From Alphaproteobacteria bacterium (GTDB taxonomy: Bacteria; Pseudomonadota; Alphaproteobacteria; Thalassobaculales; Thalassobaculaceae): a DNA stretch of 50,065 bases. The stretch spans positions 1 to 50,065 of the forward strand of contig JANSYC010000027.1 of the NCBI GenBank assembly GCA_024742605.1. The letters run 5' to 3'. Of the stretch, positions 18,045-26,831 are shown one piece after another. The notes under the pieces were generated by a model. It made no database searches, had not been told where the DNA came from, and was given only the letters and a program-made list of their open reading frames with translations. Position 1 is the stretch's first letter; each line of letters begins with the position of its first letter. Both the position numbers and the translations under genes were made by a program.

Positions 18045-19522
18045 AGCGTAAGACGAGCCTGCCGGTGGTCCTGGTCGACCGACTCCAGGACCTACCGACG
18101 CCGCCCGAGGGGCTGACGGTCGTGCGCACCCGGGACTATCTGACGGACCCGAAACTGGTGGGCACTGGCCGGGTCCGGATCATCAACCTGTCCCGGGACC
18201 AGGTCTATCTTGGCACCGGCTACTACGCCTCGTTGCTGGCGGAAGCCCGCGGGCACAATATTCTTCCGACCGCCGCCCAGATCCTGACACTGAAGGACCG
18301 CGGCCGGTCATGGGCGGCGGTGCGCGCTGTCGAACGGGTACTGCTCACGACGCTGAGCCGCTTGAAGGAGAAACCCGAGGCCTCGTTCTCCATTGATGGC
18401 TATTTCGGACGCGCCTTGGATGGCCGTTTCGACAAGGTCGCGCGGGAGGCCTTCGACCGCTTCCGCACGCCGATTCTGCGAATTCAGGTGCGGCTCGATC
18501 CCCATTGGGGCTTCTACGTCAAAGCCGTCCGCCCGCGCACCATCGATGATCTGCGCGCCGACGAGACCGAGGCGTTCGCGACCGCCTTCGAGGCCTATAC
18601 CCGGCGGGAATGGCGCGACCCGACCGTGCATCGCCCGGTGCGCTACCGGCTGGCGGTGCTCATTGATCCGAAGGAGGACCTTCCGCCGTCGGACCCAAAG
18701 GCGCTCGCCACCCTGGCCAAGGTCGGCGACCGCATGGGCGTGGCGGTTGAGACCATTCGCGCGCGGGATTATCGGCGCCTGGCGGAATACGACGCCCTGT
18801 TCATTCGCGCGACCACCAGCCTGGACAATTTCACCTATCGTTTCGCCCGCAAGGCGGAGGACGAGGGGATGCCGGTCCTGGATGACCCGACCTCGATCCT
18901 GCGATGCACGAACAAGGTTTATCTGGCCGAGATGCTGGAATCCCACAAGGTTCCGGCACCGCGCACGCTGATTCTGGACCCGCGCGGCGCGAAGCGGGCC
19001 GAAGCGGACCTGGGCTATCCGATGGTCCTGAAAATCCCGGACGGCTCGTTCTCGAGGGGTGTGGTGAAGGCCAACGACTCCGCCGATTTCCGGCGGATCA
19101 CCCGGGAGCTGTTCGAGGACAGCGACCTGATCCTGGCGCAGGAATTCATGCCGACCGAGTTCGACTGGAGGGTCGGCGTTCTGGACGGAACCCCGCTGTT
19201 CGTCTCGCAGTACAAGATGGCCCCCAAGCACTGGCAGATCTACAATCACGGGGCCAGCGGCCGGAACCAGTCCGGCGGCTTCTCGACCGTCGCGGTGGAG
19301 GACGCGCCGGCCGAAGTGGTCGACGTCGCGATCAAGGCGGCGGCCCTGATGGGGAGCGGGCTCTACGGCGTCGATCTCAAGCAGAACGACCGGGGCGTAT
19401 TCGTCGTCGAGGTCAACGACAACCCCAATATCGACGCGGGTGTTGAAGACAAGATTCTCAAGGACAGGCTCTACCAGATCATCCTTGAAAGCTTCATCCG
19501 ACGGATCGAAGCGGCACACTGA
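18041..19522 (+). CDS. RimK-like ATP-grasp ligase with N-terminal RLAN domain
   Basis: A 493-residue protein. Residues about 1-160 match the RLAN domain found only in front of RimK-type ATP-grasp ligases. Residues about 205-490 hold the ATP-grasp domain with YPMVLKIPDGSFSRGV (ATP-binding lysine and glycine-rich loop), LILAQEFMPTEFDWRVGV and the metal-site segment VEVNDNPNIDAG. Enzymes of this fold ligate an amino acid to a carboxyl group with ATP. It differs from ribosomal-protein S6 glutamate ligase RimK by the extra N-terminal domain and greater length. It is coupled to the GNAT-C39 gene by a four-base overlap, which argues that both act on the same product. The real substrates are unknown. 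Confidence 0.87.
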   Translation: MKRKTSLPVVLVDRLQDLPTPPEGLTVVRTRDYLTDPKLVGTGRVRIINLSRDQVYLGTGYYASLLAEARGHNILPTAAQILTLKDRGRSWAAVRAVERVLLTTLSRLKEKPEASFSIDGYFGRALDGRFDKVAREAFDRFRTPILRIQVRLDPHWGFYVKAVRPRTIDDLRADETEAFATAFEAYTRREWRDPTVHRPVRYRLAVLIDPKEDLPPSDPKALATLAKVGDRMGVAVETIRARDYRRLAEYDALFIRATTSLDNFTYRFARKAEDEGMPVLDDPTSILRCTNKVYLAEMLESHKVPAPRTLILDPRGAKRAEADLGYPMVLKIPDGSFSRGVVKANDSADFRRITRELFEDSDLILAQEFMPTEFDWRVGVLDGTPLFVSQYKMAPKHWQIYNHGASGRNQSGGFSTVAVEDAPAEVVDVAIKAAALMGSGLYGVDLKQNDRGVFVVEVNDNPNIDAGVEDKILKDRLYQIILESFIRRIEAAH

Positions 19523-19615
19523 TACGGTCGACATCCCGCCGGTTTGACCTGCGGGATTCGCCCCCTATCCTTGCTGTCGGATGATATCGGCAACGACCGG
19601 GAAGGGCCGCATCAG

Positions 19616-21301
19616 ATGCGACGGATCACCACGCTCACCTGCCTCCTTGCCCTCGGACTGGCTTTGACTCCTGGTCCGGCGGGGGCCCAGACCCGCGAGG
19701 TTCTGACCATCGGCATCAACCAGTATCCGGCAAACCTCAACCCGTCGATCGGATCAATGCTGGTGGCGTCCTATGTGATGGGTGCGGCGCATCGGCAGAT
19801 CACCATCGACGGACCGGACTGGAAGCCGCAGTGCCAGACCTGCACCGGCCTCCCGACGCTCGAGAACGGCCTGGCGGAAACCTTTCCGTCGACCAACCGG
19901 GACGGGGAGCCGTCGACCGGTGTCCGCAAGACCTATACCCTGAAGGACGATCTGTTCTGGGGCGATGGCACCCCCGTCACGACCGACGATGTCGTGTTCG
20001 CCTGGGAGGTCGGCAAGCATCCCGACAGCGGGGTTTCCACGCAAACCTCCTATCAGGATGTGCTCGAGATCATCGTTGTCGATGACAAGACCTTCACGAT
20101 CGTCGACCGCGAGATCGATTTCAAATACCCGTCGATGGGCGATTTCCAGATCCTGCCCGCACATTTGGAACGCCCGATCTTCGAGGCCGACCCGCGGGAA
20201 TATCGCAACCGGACGGCCTACCAGACCGACACCGGCAATCCGGGGCTCTATAACGGTCCATATGTGGTCGACTCCGTCGAAGTCGGGGCCAGCCTGACCC
20301 TGGAACGCAATCCGCATTGGAAGGGCCCGACACCCGCCTTCGACCGCATCGTGGTGCGAGCGGTCGAGAACACTTCGGCCCTGGAAGCCAGCCTGCTATC
20401 CGGCTCGATCGATATGATCGCAGGCGAGGCCGGAATCTCGATTGATCAGGCCATCGCCTTCGAGCAGCGCAATGCCGACGACTATCAGATTATCTTTAAG
20501 CCCGGCCTGATCTACGAGCACATGGACGTCATGCTCGACAACCCGATCCTGTCGGATCTGCGGGTCCGCAAGGCGCTGCTCCATGCCGTCGACCGGCAGG
20601 CGATCACGGACAAGCTGTTTTCCGGAAAGCAACCGGTAGCGACCACCTTCGTGAACCCGCTGGACTGGGTCTATACGGAAGACAGGGTGGAGACTTATCC
20701 GTTCGATCCAGACAAAGCGATCGCCCTCCTCGACGAAGCCGGTTGGACGCCGGGCTCGGACGGAATCCGCGTTAATGCGACGGGTGAGAGGCTGTCCATT
20801 TCCCTTATGACCACCGCAGGCAACCGGTCACGGGAATTGGTGCAACAGGTTCTGGCGGACTACTGGAAACGGGTTGGGATCGAGACCCGGATCCGGAACG
20901 AGCCGGCGCGGGTGTACTTTGGTGAGACGGTCTCCAAGAGGCGGTTCGAGGGCCTCGCCATGTTCGCGTGGCTCAGCGCACCAGAAAACGTGCCTCGCAC
21001 CACGCTTCACTCGGAATCCATCCCCTCCGAGGCGAACAACTGGAGCGGCCAGAACTATCCGGGATATCAGAATCCGGCCATGGATGATCTGATTGAGGCA
21101 ATCCAGCGAGAGCTCGACCCGGCCCTGAGGGCCCCGATGTGGGCCGAACTGCAACGAATTTACGCAGCCGATCTTCCGGTACTGCCGCTCTATTTTCGGG
21201 CTGACAGCTACATCCTGCCGAAATGGCTATCCGAGCTAACACCGACTGGTCATAAGTACGCCACGACGAATTGGATAGAGATGTGGCGCGTGACGGAGTG
21301 A
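19616..21301 (+). CDS. ABC transporter substrate-binding protein, family 5 (peptide/solute)
   Basis: A 561-residue periplasmic binding protein of the dipeptide/oligopeptide class. The signal peptide (about 1-25, ending GPAGAQ) leads into LTIGINQYPANLNPSI. Family motifs YTLKDDLFWGDGTPVTTDDVVFAW, a central RVRKALLHAVDRQAI and a C-terminal PVLPLYFRADSYI are intact. The ATG at 19616 is used because the signal peptide starts there. About 1.1 kb of its 3' half, from 20185 onward, is represented a second time, in shortened form, in the chimeric ORF at 22840-23427. The gene belongs with the permeases at 24950-26790; the two FkbM genes and the chimera now separate them. No ATPase gene is present. Confidence 0.88.
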   Translation: MRRITTLTCLLALGLALTPGPAGAQTREVLTIGINQYPANLNPSIGSMLVASYVMGAAHRQITIDGPDWKPQCQTCTGLPTLENGLAETFPSTNRDGEPSTGVRKTYTLKDDLFWGDGTPVTTDDVVFAWEVGKHPDSGVSTQTSYQDVLEIIVVDDKTFTIVDREIDFKYPSMGDFQILPAHLERPIFEADPREYRNRTAYQTDTGNPGLYNGPYVVDSVEVGASLTLERNPHWKGPTPAFDRIVVRAVENTSALEASLLSGSIDMIAGEAGISIDQAIAFEQRNADDYQIIFKPGLIYEHMDVMLDNPILSDLRVRKALLHAVDRQAITDKLFSGKQPVATTFVNPLDWVYTEDRVETYPFDPDKAIALLDEAGWTPGSDGIRVNATGERLSISLMTTAGNRSRELVQQVLADYWKRVGIETRIRNEPARVYFGETVSKRRFEGLAMFAWLSAPENVPRTTLHSESIPSEANNWSGQNYPGYQNPAMDDLIEAIQRELDPALRAPMWAELQRIYAADLPVLPLYFRADSYILPKWLSELTPTGHKYATTNWIEMWRVTE

Positions 21302-21362
21302 GGCGCTGGCGATATCGGTCGTCCTTAACTTCGGCGTGAACTAGGCTGGAAAGGATCTATCG

Positions 21363-22832
21363 ATGTCAGACCTGCGATCCACCCGATCCTATGACATGGG
21401 TCGACGCGAGGACTGGGAAGCAGGGCGCGAGAATTTGGCCCGGTTGTCGGAGACCGATCCAGCAGCAGCCGACGATGTCTTCGTTTCGCTCATGAGAGAA
21501 GCCGGCGAAGACATCAACAGAATTCGTAACGTTCTGGGGACCGGATACAGGCCGGTAGGCGGGGTCGCGGCATCTGAATTCGTTAGAGGCGCGCTGATCC
21601 TGAAGGACATCTTCCCATCGGCGTTGGAACAAGCAATCGTTTTCGCGTTTCGTCTGCGTCGGCCGGATCTGGCCCTTCAATTGATAGATATTGCATTGTC
21701 AAAAAAGCCGACCCCGCTCCTTCTATCAAAAATTCTGGATACGGTTATCAAGTATGAACGCGATGATGATGTCGCCGTCAAAGTCTGCTCCAAGATCGCC
21801 CAGTATGATCCGTATCGTGTTGGCACACTGACCTATCAGGCGCAATTGGCGACCCGGTCTCAGGCTAGAGCGATCCTGTCCAAGGCTCCGCCGATCACGC
21901 GAGGCGTTTTGGCGACGTTCGGACCCGGTGAGCATCTCAGCCTGCTGGACGGAGGTGCAACGGCCTCGTCGGTCGAAGAGCAATTCGCCGATTGGCCGGC
22001 CGACACATGGCGGGTCTACGGGTTCGATCCGCATCCCGATGCCGATCTGTCGATCAACAAAGCAAGCAATGTCCAAATGATACGGACGGCATTGGGGCGA
22101 TCACCGGGCGAAATCCGCCTCTATCACACCGCCACCGACGGTGCATCGTCCGTCTATGAGCCGAATATCGACTATCTCCGGCACTTGTTTCATGGGCTCG
22201 ACACCCCGTTAATCGAGAAAATGGCCGTGACCTCCGAAAGCGTGGTCAAGGTAACCGATCTCGATACGTGGCGTGAGACGGCCTCCGTGCCCTATTTCGA
22301 CTTCATGAAGCTGAACGTCCAGGGGGCCGAGCTTGAAATTCTCGAAGGCGCACCGGACACACTTCGAAACTGCCTGGGAATTCAGTGCGAGGTTGCGCTG
22401 GCTCCGATCTACCAGGACGCACCCGTCTTCCGGGATGTGGACGGGTTTCTAGATAAGGCCGGCTTCACCTTTTTCGATATGCGGAAGCCGACCACATCGG
22501 GGCGACTGACCAAACGCCACACACCGTTCATGGGCTCGCGCGTGGGCCAATTCCGCTGGCCGAGCCGTCAAATCACCGAGGCCCAAATGCTATATCTTCG
22601 GGATCCGTTCCGCCCGGAGGAGCAGGCTGCGAGCCGTTGGGAAGATCCGAAGACTTGGTTGAGGCTCGCTGTCATAGCGGAAATGAACGGTCAGGTAGAT
22701 TTCGCGATGCAGCTTTGCGAGACCGTTCTGGAGTCTTTTCCCTCCCATTTCCCCGATAACGGCGTCGCGTTTAGCGCGAGCTTGGACGCAGCCTCCAATT
22801 TCTATCTGGACTTCAACCACCGAAACTCCTGA
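21363..22832 (+). CDS. FkbM-family methyltransferase domain protein, copy 1
   Basis: A 489-residue protein. Residues about 1-190 are helical and unassigned. Residues about 195-400 form an FkbM-type SAM-dependent methyltransferase domain with LLDGGATASSVEEQF (SAM loop), RVYGFDPHPDADLS and FDFMKLNVQGAELEILEG, the signature of the family. Residues about 420-489 form a further helical tail, ending NHRNS. AAGGA precedes the ATG. FkbM enzymes O-methylate sugars or secondary metabolites; the target here is unknown. The coding sequence is visibly less GC-rich than the flanking transport genes, with runs such as TTGATAGATATTGCATTG, which suggests acquisition from elsewhere. It is one of two copies produced by the tandem duplication. 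Confidence 0.85.
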   Translation: MSDLRSTRSYDMGRREDWEAGRENLARLSETDPAAADDVFVSLMREAGEDINRIRNVLGTGYRPVGGVAASEFVRGALILKDIFPSALEQAIVFAFRLRRPDLALQLIDIALSKKPTPLLLSKILDTVIKYERDDDVAVKVCSKIAQYDPYRVGTLTYQAQLATRSQARAILSKAPPITRGVLATFGPGEHLSLLDGGATASSVEEQFADWPADTWRVYGFDPHPDADLSINKASNVQMIRTALGRSPGEIRLYHTATDGASSVYEPNIDYLRHLFHGLDTPLIEKMAVTSESVVKVTDLDTWRETASVPYFDFMKLNVQGAELEILEGAPDTLRNCLGIQCEVALAPIYQDAPVFRDVDGFLDKAGFTFFDMRKPTTSGRLTKRHTPFMGSRVGQFRWPSRQITEAQMLYLRDPFRPEEQAASRWEDPKTWLRLAVIAEMNGQVDFAMQLCETVLESFPSHFPDNGVAFSASLDAASNFYLDFNHRNS

Positions 22833-22839
22833 GGACTGT

Positions 22840-23427
22840 TTGACCCGCTATTTGGCGTCCCGACTGTTGCAGCCCCTTGCCTTGCTGCTGATCTTGCCGG
22901 CAGCGACCTACGGGCTGCTGGGTTTGATGCCGGGGATTCCGGCGGACCTGATCCTGGGGGCCGACCCGCGGGAATATCGCAACCGGACGGCCCACCAGAC
23001 CGACACCGGCAATCCGGGGTCCTATAACGGTCCCTATGTGGTCGACTCCGTCGAAGTCGGGGCCAGCCTGACCCTGGAACGCAATCCATATTGGAAGGGT
23101 ACGACGCCCGCCTTCGACCGCATCGTGGTGCGGGCGGTCGATCGGCCGGCAATCATGGACAAGCTGTTTTCCGGACAGCAACCGGTAGTGAAACCGCTGG
23201 ACTGGGTCCATACGGAAGCAGGGGTGGAGAACTATCCGTTCGATCCGGCCCTGCGGGGCCCGATGTGGGCAGAGCTGCAACGGATTTATGCAACCGATCT
23301 TCCGGCGCTTCCACTCTACTTTTGGGCAGACAGCTACATTCTGCCGAAATGGCTGTCCGGGCTGACCCCGACCGGGCATAAATACGCCAGCACCAATTGG
23401 ATCAAGACCTGGCGCGTGGTGAAGTGA
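22840..23427 (+). pseudogene. chimeric ORF: permease N-terminus joined to an internally deleted binding protein
   Basis: A 195-codon open frame starting with TTG behind GAGGA. Residues 1-43 copy the first membrane segment of the DppB-like permease at 24950 (about 84 percent of bases identical, by eye). From GGCCGACCCG onward the frame continues as the binding protein of 19616-21301. Relative to that gene it lacks three internal blocks of 225, 12 and 411 bases, each a multiple of three and two of them bounded by short matches (GTCGA; CGAYCC). It ends at the same C-terminus (GHKYA...). As a transporter part it must be defective: it has neither the permease core nor the binding cleft. An open frame without stops leaves room for expression as a membrane-tethered fragment. 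Confidence 0.8.
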
Positions 23428-23466
23428 TCCGATCATAACAGCGCCCGCACGTTGCGCCACCGGACA

Positions 23467-24942
23467 ATGATGATGACCGAGACGATCACGCCGAAATCAT
23501 TCGATATGTCGAAGCGGGAGGATTGGGAGGCTGCGCGCCGATACATCGACACCCTCGCTCAATCGAACTCTACGCAGGCCGACAAGTTCTTTATCGACCT
23601 GTGCGACTCCGCAGGAGACGACCTCGGCCGTCTGTCGAACACGATAAGCCTCGGATACGATCCCAAAACGCCCAGAGGCGCGCGGGCGCTCGTGGATGCG
23701 GCCCTTTCAGTGAGTACAAGATTTCCCAATCGGATCGATCGAGGAATCCTGTTCGCCTACAAGCTCGGCAGACCCGAAATCGCCCATGTTCTGATTGATG
23801 CCATACTTGTCGGGACTCCCGGGCCCCGCCAGCTCTCCAACGTCGAGAAGTTTCTTGTTCATTACGAGGCGGACGACAAGAAGGCGATCGAGATCTGCCA
23901 TCGTATTTTGGCTCATGACCCGTATCGTGTCGGGACACTGACCCATCAAGCGGAGCTCGCGAGCCGGGTTCAGAGCGCGCACATTCTCAGCAACGTGCCG
24001 CCGATCGCACGTGGCGTGTTGGCATCGTTCGAGCCGGAAGCCTACCTGAACATACTCGACGGAGGCGCAACCGCGTCGGCGGTCGAAAAGCAATTCTCGA
24101 ATTGGCCCGCTGACCTATGGCGAGTGGTAGGCTTCGATCCACATCCGGACGCGGATCTGTCGGTCGACAAGACCGCCAATGTCCAGATGATCCGTACGGC
24201 TCTCGGCCAGGCGCCGGGGACGGTCATGCTCTATCACACCAAGATCGACGGCGCGTCGTCGATCTATAGACCCAACCTCGCCTACCTTGAGAACTTGGTG
24301 CACGGTAACGGTCACCGGCTATCCGACCAAATGGCGGTGATCTCCGAGAGCGAGGTTGCGGCGATCGACCTTGACACCTGGCGGCGAACAGCGGGTATCC
24401 CGCCATTCGATTTCATCAAACTGAATGTCCAGGGCGCCGAACTCCAGATTCTCAAGGGTGCGCCAGACAGTCTGGAACGGTGCCTGGGAATACAGAGCGA
24501 GGTCGCATTCGCGCCGGTCTACGAGGAATCACCCGTTTTCAGGGAGATGGATGCTTTCCTGGACGCGGCCGGATTCACTTTCTTTGACATCCGCAAGACG
24601 ACAACATCCGGCCGAACGAGCCATCGTACCGTCCCCTTCATGGGTTCACGGGTCGGTCAGTTTCGCTGGCCGAGCCGCCAAATCACCGAAGCGCACGTGC
24701 TCTACCTCAGAGACCCCTTCCATCCGAAAGAGGTGGGCTGCGCGCGCTGGCAGGACCCCGATATCTGGCTGCGTTTAGCGTTAATCTCGGAAATGAACGG
24801 TCAGGTGGATTTCGCAATGCAACTCTGCGAGACGGTTTTGGACCGTTGGCCCTCGCACTTCGAGGATCAGGGCGCGGCGCTGACCGCAGCCCTGAATACG
24901 GCCTCCGATTTCTACCACAATCTCAACCTGCGCAACTCCTGA
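23467..24942 (+). CDS. FkbM-family methyltransferase domain protein, copy 2
   Basis: A 491-residue paralogue of the protein at 21363-22832 with the same three-part layout. The SAM-binding segment NILDGGATASAVEKQF, the VVGFDPHPDADLSV stretch and the FDFIKLNVQGAELQILKG signature are all kept. By eye the C-terminal half is about 70 percent identical to copy 1, but the N-terminal 150 residues only about 40 percent. Three ATG codons in a row (23467, 23470, 23473) make the exact start uncertain, and no strong ribosome binding site precedes them. It ends seven bases before the permease start with the sequence TGAGGACCGC, so its end supplies the ribosome binding site of the permease. Both copies look functional; the substrate is unknown. 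Confidence 0.83.
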   Translation: MMMTETITPKSFDMSKREDWEAARRYIDTLAQSNSTQADKFFIDLCDSAGDDLGRLSNTISLGYDPKTPRGARALVDAALSVSTRFPNRIDRGILFAYKLGRPEIAHVLIDAILVGTPGPRQLSNVEKFLVHYEADDKKAIEICHRILAHDPYRVGTLTHQAELASRVQSAHILSNVPPIARGVLASFEPEAYLNILDGGATASAVEKQFSNWPADLWRVVGFDPHPDADLSVDKTANVQMIRTALGQAPGTVMLYHTKIDGASSIYRPNLAYLENLVHGNGHRLSDQMAVISESEVAAIDLDTWRRTAGIPPFDFIKLNVQGAELQILKGAPDSLERCLGIQSEVAFAPVYEESPVFREMDAFLDAAGFTFFDIRKTTTSGRTSHRTVPFMGSRVGQFRWPSRQITEAHVLYLRDPFHPKEVGCARWQDPDIWLRLALISEMNGQVDFAMQLCETVLDRWPSHFEDQGAALTAALNTASDFYHNLNLRNS

Positions 24943-24949
24943 GGACCGC

Positions 24950-25921
24950 GTGACCCGATATTTGGCGTCCCGACTGCTTCAGACCCTGATTCTCTTGCTG
25001 GCACTATCCGCCGCGACCTACGGGCTGCTGGGTCTGATGCCAGGGGATCCGGCGGACCTGATCCTGGGGGCCGACCCGGACGCCACCGCCGCCGATATCG
25101 CCCGGATCAAGGCACTCTACGGCATCGATCGACCTATTTGGGAGCGCTACCTGGACTGGCTCGGCGGCGCCCTGCAAGGTGAATTCGGCTACTCCCGGCT
25201 TTACTCCCAACCGGTCATCGACATCGTGGCCCAACGTCTGCCGACCACCCTGCTGCTGATCGGAAGTGCCCTGGTGATTGCCCTGTCGATCGCCCTCCCC
25301 GCTGCTCTCCGCGCCGCGCGCAACCCGGGCGGGACCGTCGACCGGGCGATCAATCTGGTGTGCTTTGCTGGCGTCTCGGTTCCGCCGTTCTGGTTCGCTC
25401 TCCTGATGATCATCCTGTTTGCCGTGATCCTGGGCTGGCTGCCGGCCGGTGGCATGCGCTCCTCCGGTGGCGACGGCGGGGTCCTGGATCGCCTGCTGCA
25501 TCTGATCCTGCCGGTCGCGACCCTGTCGGTGGCGACCGTTGCGACCTATACCCGGCATTTGCGCTCGGCGATGATCGAGGCCTTGTCCGAGGACTATGTC
25601 CGCACCGCCCGCGCCAAGGGCATCACCGAACGTCGAGTGATCTGGCGTCATGCGCTCAGGAACGCGCTGCTGCCGCTGGTCACGCTGCTGGGGCTCGATC
25701 TCGGCGCCCTGGTCTCCGGCGCCCTGATCACCGAGACGATGTTCGGTCAGCTCGGGATGGGGAAGACCATCTACGACGCCATTATGGGCAATGACTACAA
25801 CCTCGCCCTGATCGGCCTGCTGGTGGCGGCAAGCGCCACCCTGATCGGGAACCTGCTCGCCGACCTCGCCTACGCGAAACTGGACCCTCGGATCACCCTG
25901 GGCCGGGAGCCGGGACGATGA
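24950..25921 (+). CDS. DppB-like ABC transporter permease
   Basis: A 323-residue inner-membrane permease of the dipeptide/oligopeptide class. It begins with GTG after GAGGA and has an N-terminal membrane segment followed by GLMPGDPADLILG, a typical DppB start. The coupling loop DYVRTARAKGITERRVIWRHALRNALLP is complete. It overlaps the next permease gene by four bases (ATGA). Its first 129 bases are duplicated in the chimeric ORF at 22840. It should pair with the binding protein at 19616 and the DppC-like protein that follows; the ATPases must be encoded elsewhere. Confidence 0.92.
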   Translation: MTRYLASRLLQTLILLLALSAATYGLLGLMPGDPADLILGADPDATAADIARIKALYGIDRPIWERYLDWLGGALQGEFGYSRLYSQPVIDIVAQRLPTTLLLIGSALVIALSIALPAALRAARNPGGTVDRAINLVCFAGVSVPPFWFALLMIILFAVILGWLPAGGMRSSGGDGGVLDRLLHLILPVATLSVATVATYTRHLRSAMIEALSEDYVRTARAKGITERRVIWRHALRNALLPLVTLLGLDLGALVSGALITETMFGQLGMGKTIYDAIMGNDYNLALIGLLVAASATLIGNLLADLAYAKLDPRITLGREPGR

Positions 25922-26790
25922 GGCGGCATCGGCTCGCGGTTATGCTCTCCGGCGGCATGCTAGGCCTGTTGGCCGGTCTCGCTTTGTTCGCGCCGGTGCT
26001 GGGCTGGGCGCTCGGCCTGGATGCGGAAGCGGTGGACCTGTTCGACCGGCTCGGCCCGCCCTCGGCCGATCATCCGCTCGGAACAGACGAGCTGGGCCGG
26101 GATCTTCTGATGCGCCTTCTGGAAGGCGGACGGGTGTCGCTGGCCGTCGGATTGTCGGCGGCGGTCGCGGGCAGCGCGCTCGGCACGATCATCGGATTGA
26201 GCGCCGGATTCGTCGGTGGGCGTCTGGACGATCTTCTGATGCGCCTCGCCGACGCGGTGATCGCGCTACCCCTGTTACCGCTGCTGATCGTGCTGGCGGC
26301 GGTCGACCTCACCAAGCTCGGGCTGTCCCAGCAGATGGCGGAAGCGGAGACGACCTCGCTGATCCGTCTGGTGCTGCTGGTGGCTTTGGTCTCCTGGCCG
26401 ACAACGGCCCGGCTGGTCCGCGCCCAGACCCTCAGCCTGCGGGAGCGGGAGTTCGTGATGGCCGCCCGATCGCTCGGCTACGGCACCGGCCGGATCATGC
26501 TGCGTCACATCCTGCCGAACACCGCCGCCCCGATCCTGGTGGCGATGACCCTGGCGGTCGGCAATGTGGTGCTGTTCGAGAGCGTTCTCAGTTTCCTCGG
26601 GCTGGGCGTCCGCCCGCCGACCCCGAGCTGGGGCAACATGCTGACCGGCGCGCAGGAACTTATCTGGCAGGCCCCGATGCAGGCGGTCTGGCCCGGGCTG
26701 CTGATCTTCCTGACCGTCGTGTCGGTCAATCTGCTCGGCGACGCGCTGCGGGACATCCTCGATCCGCGGACCCGGCAGCGCCGACGATGA
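25918..26790 (+). CDS. DppC-like ABC transporter permease
   Basis: A 290-residue second permease subunit. It carries DHPLGTDELGRDLLMRLLEGGRVSL, the DppC-class N-terminal signature, and the coupling loop EFVMAARSLGYGTGRIMLRHILPN. The C-terminal part has SFLGLGVRPPTPSWGNML, also diagnostic. It is coupled to the upstream permease by overlap, and its stop overlaps the possible first ATG of the lipoprotein gene downstream. No DppD/DppF ATPase follows. Confidence 0.92.
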   Translation: MRRHRLAVMLSGGMLGLLAGLALFAPVLGWALGLDAEAVDLFDRLGPPSADHPLGTDELGRDLLMRLLEGGRVSLAVGLSAAVAGSALGTIIGLSAGFVGGRLDDLLMRLADAVIALPLLPLLIVLAAVDLTKLGLSQQMAEAETTSLIRLVLLVALVSWPTTARLVRAQTLSLREREFVMAARSLGYGTGRIMLRHILPNTAAPILVAMTLAVGNVVLFESVLSFLGLGVRPPTPSWGNMLTGAQELIWQAPMQAVWPGLLIFLTVVSVNLLGDALRDILDPRTRQRRR

Positions 26791-26831
26791 GCCGCATTGA
26801 CGGACAGAGAACGGGTGCCCACTCTCGGACC

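Larger units (their letters stand above)
20185..25078 (+). repeat. tandem duplication (copy 1 20185-22968, copy 2 22959-25078)
   Basis: Two successive segments carry the same order: 3' half of the binding-protein gene, FkbM gene, first 129 bases of the permease gene. The unit spans 2,774 bases in copy 1 (20185 to 22959). In copy 2 it spans 2,110 bases plus 648 bases deleted from the binding-protein part, i.e. 2,758. The ten-base string GGCCGACCCG occurs at the junction (22959-22968), at the equivalent place in the binding-protein gene (20185-20194) and in the intact permease gene (25069-25078). A single tandem duplication by recombination between these short matches explains the whole order. 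The FkbM-stop to permease-start spacing is seven bases in both copies. Confidence 0.88.

Noticed and set aside
22840-23427. Chimeric ORF as an assembly or sequencing error
   Set aside because: Both copies differ at many positions throughout, including silent ones, and the FkbM copies are strongly diverged, which an assembly artefact would not produce.
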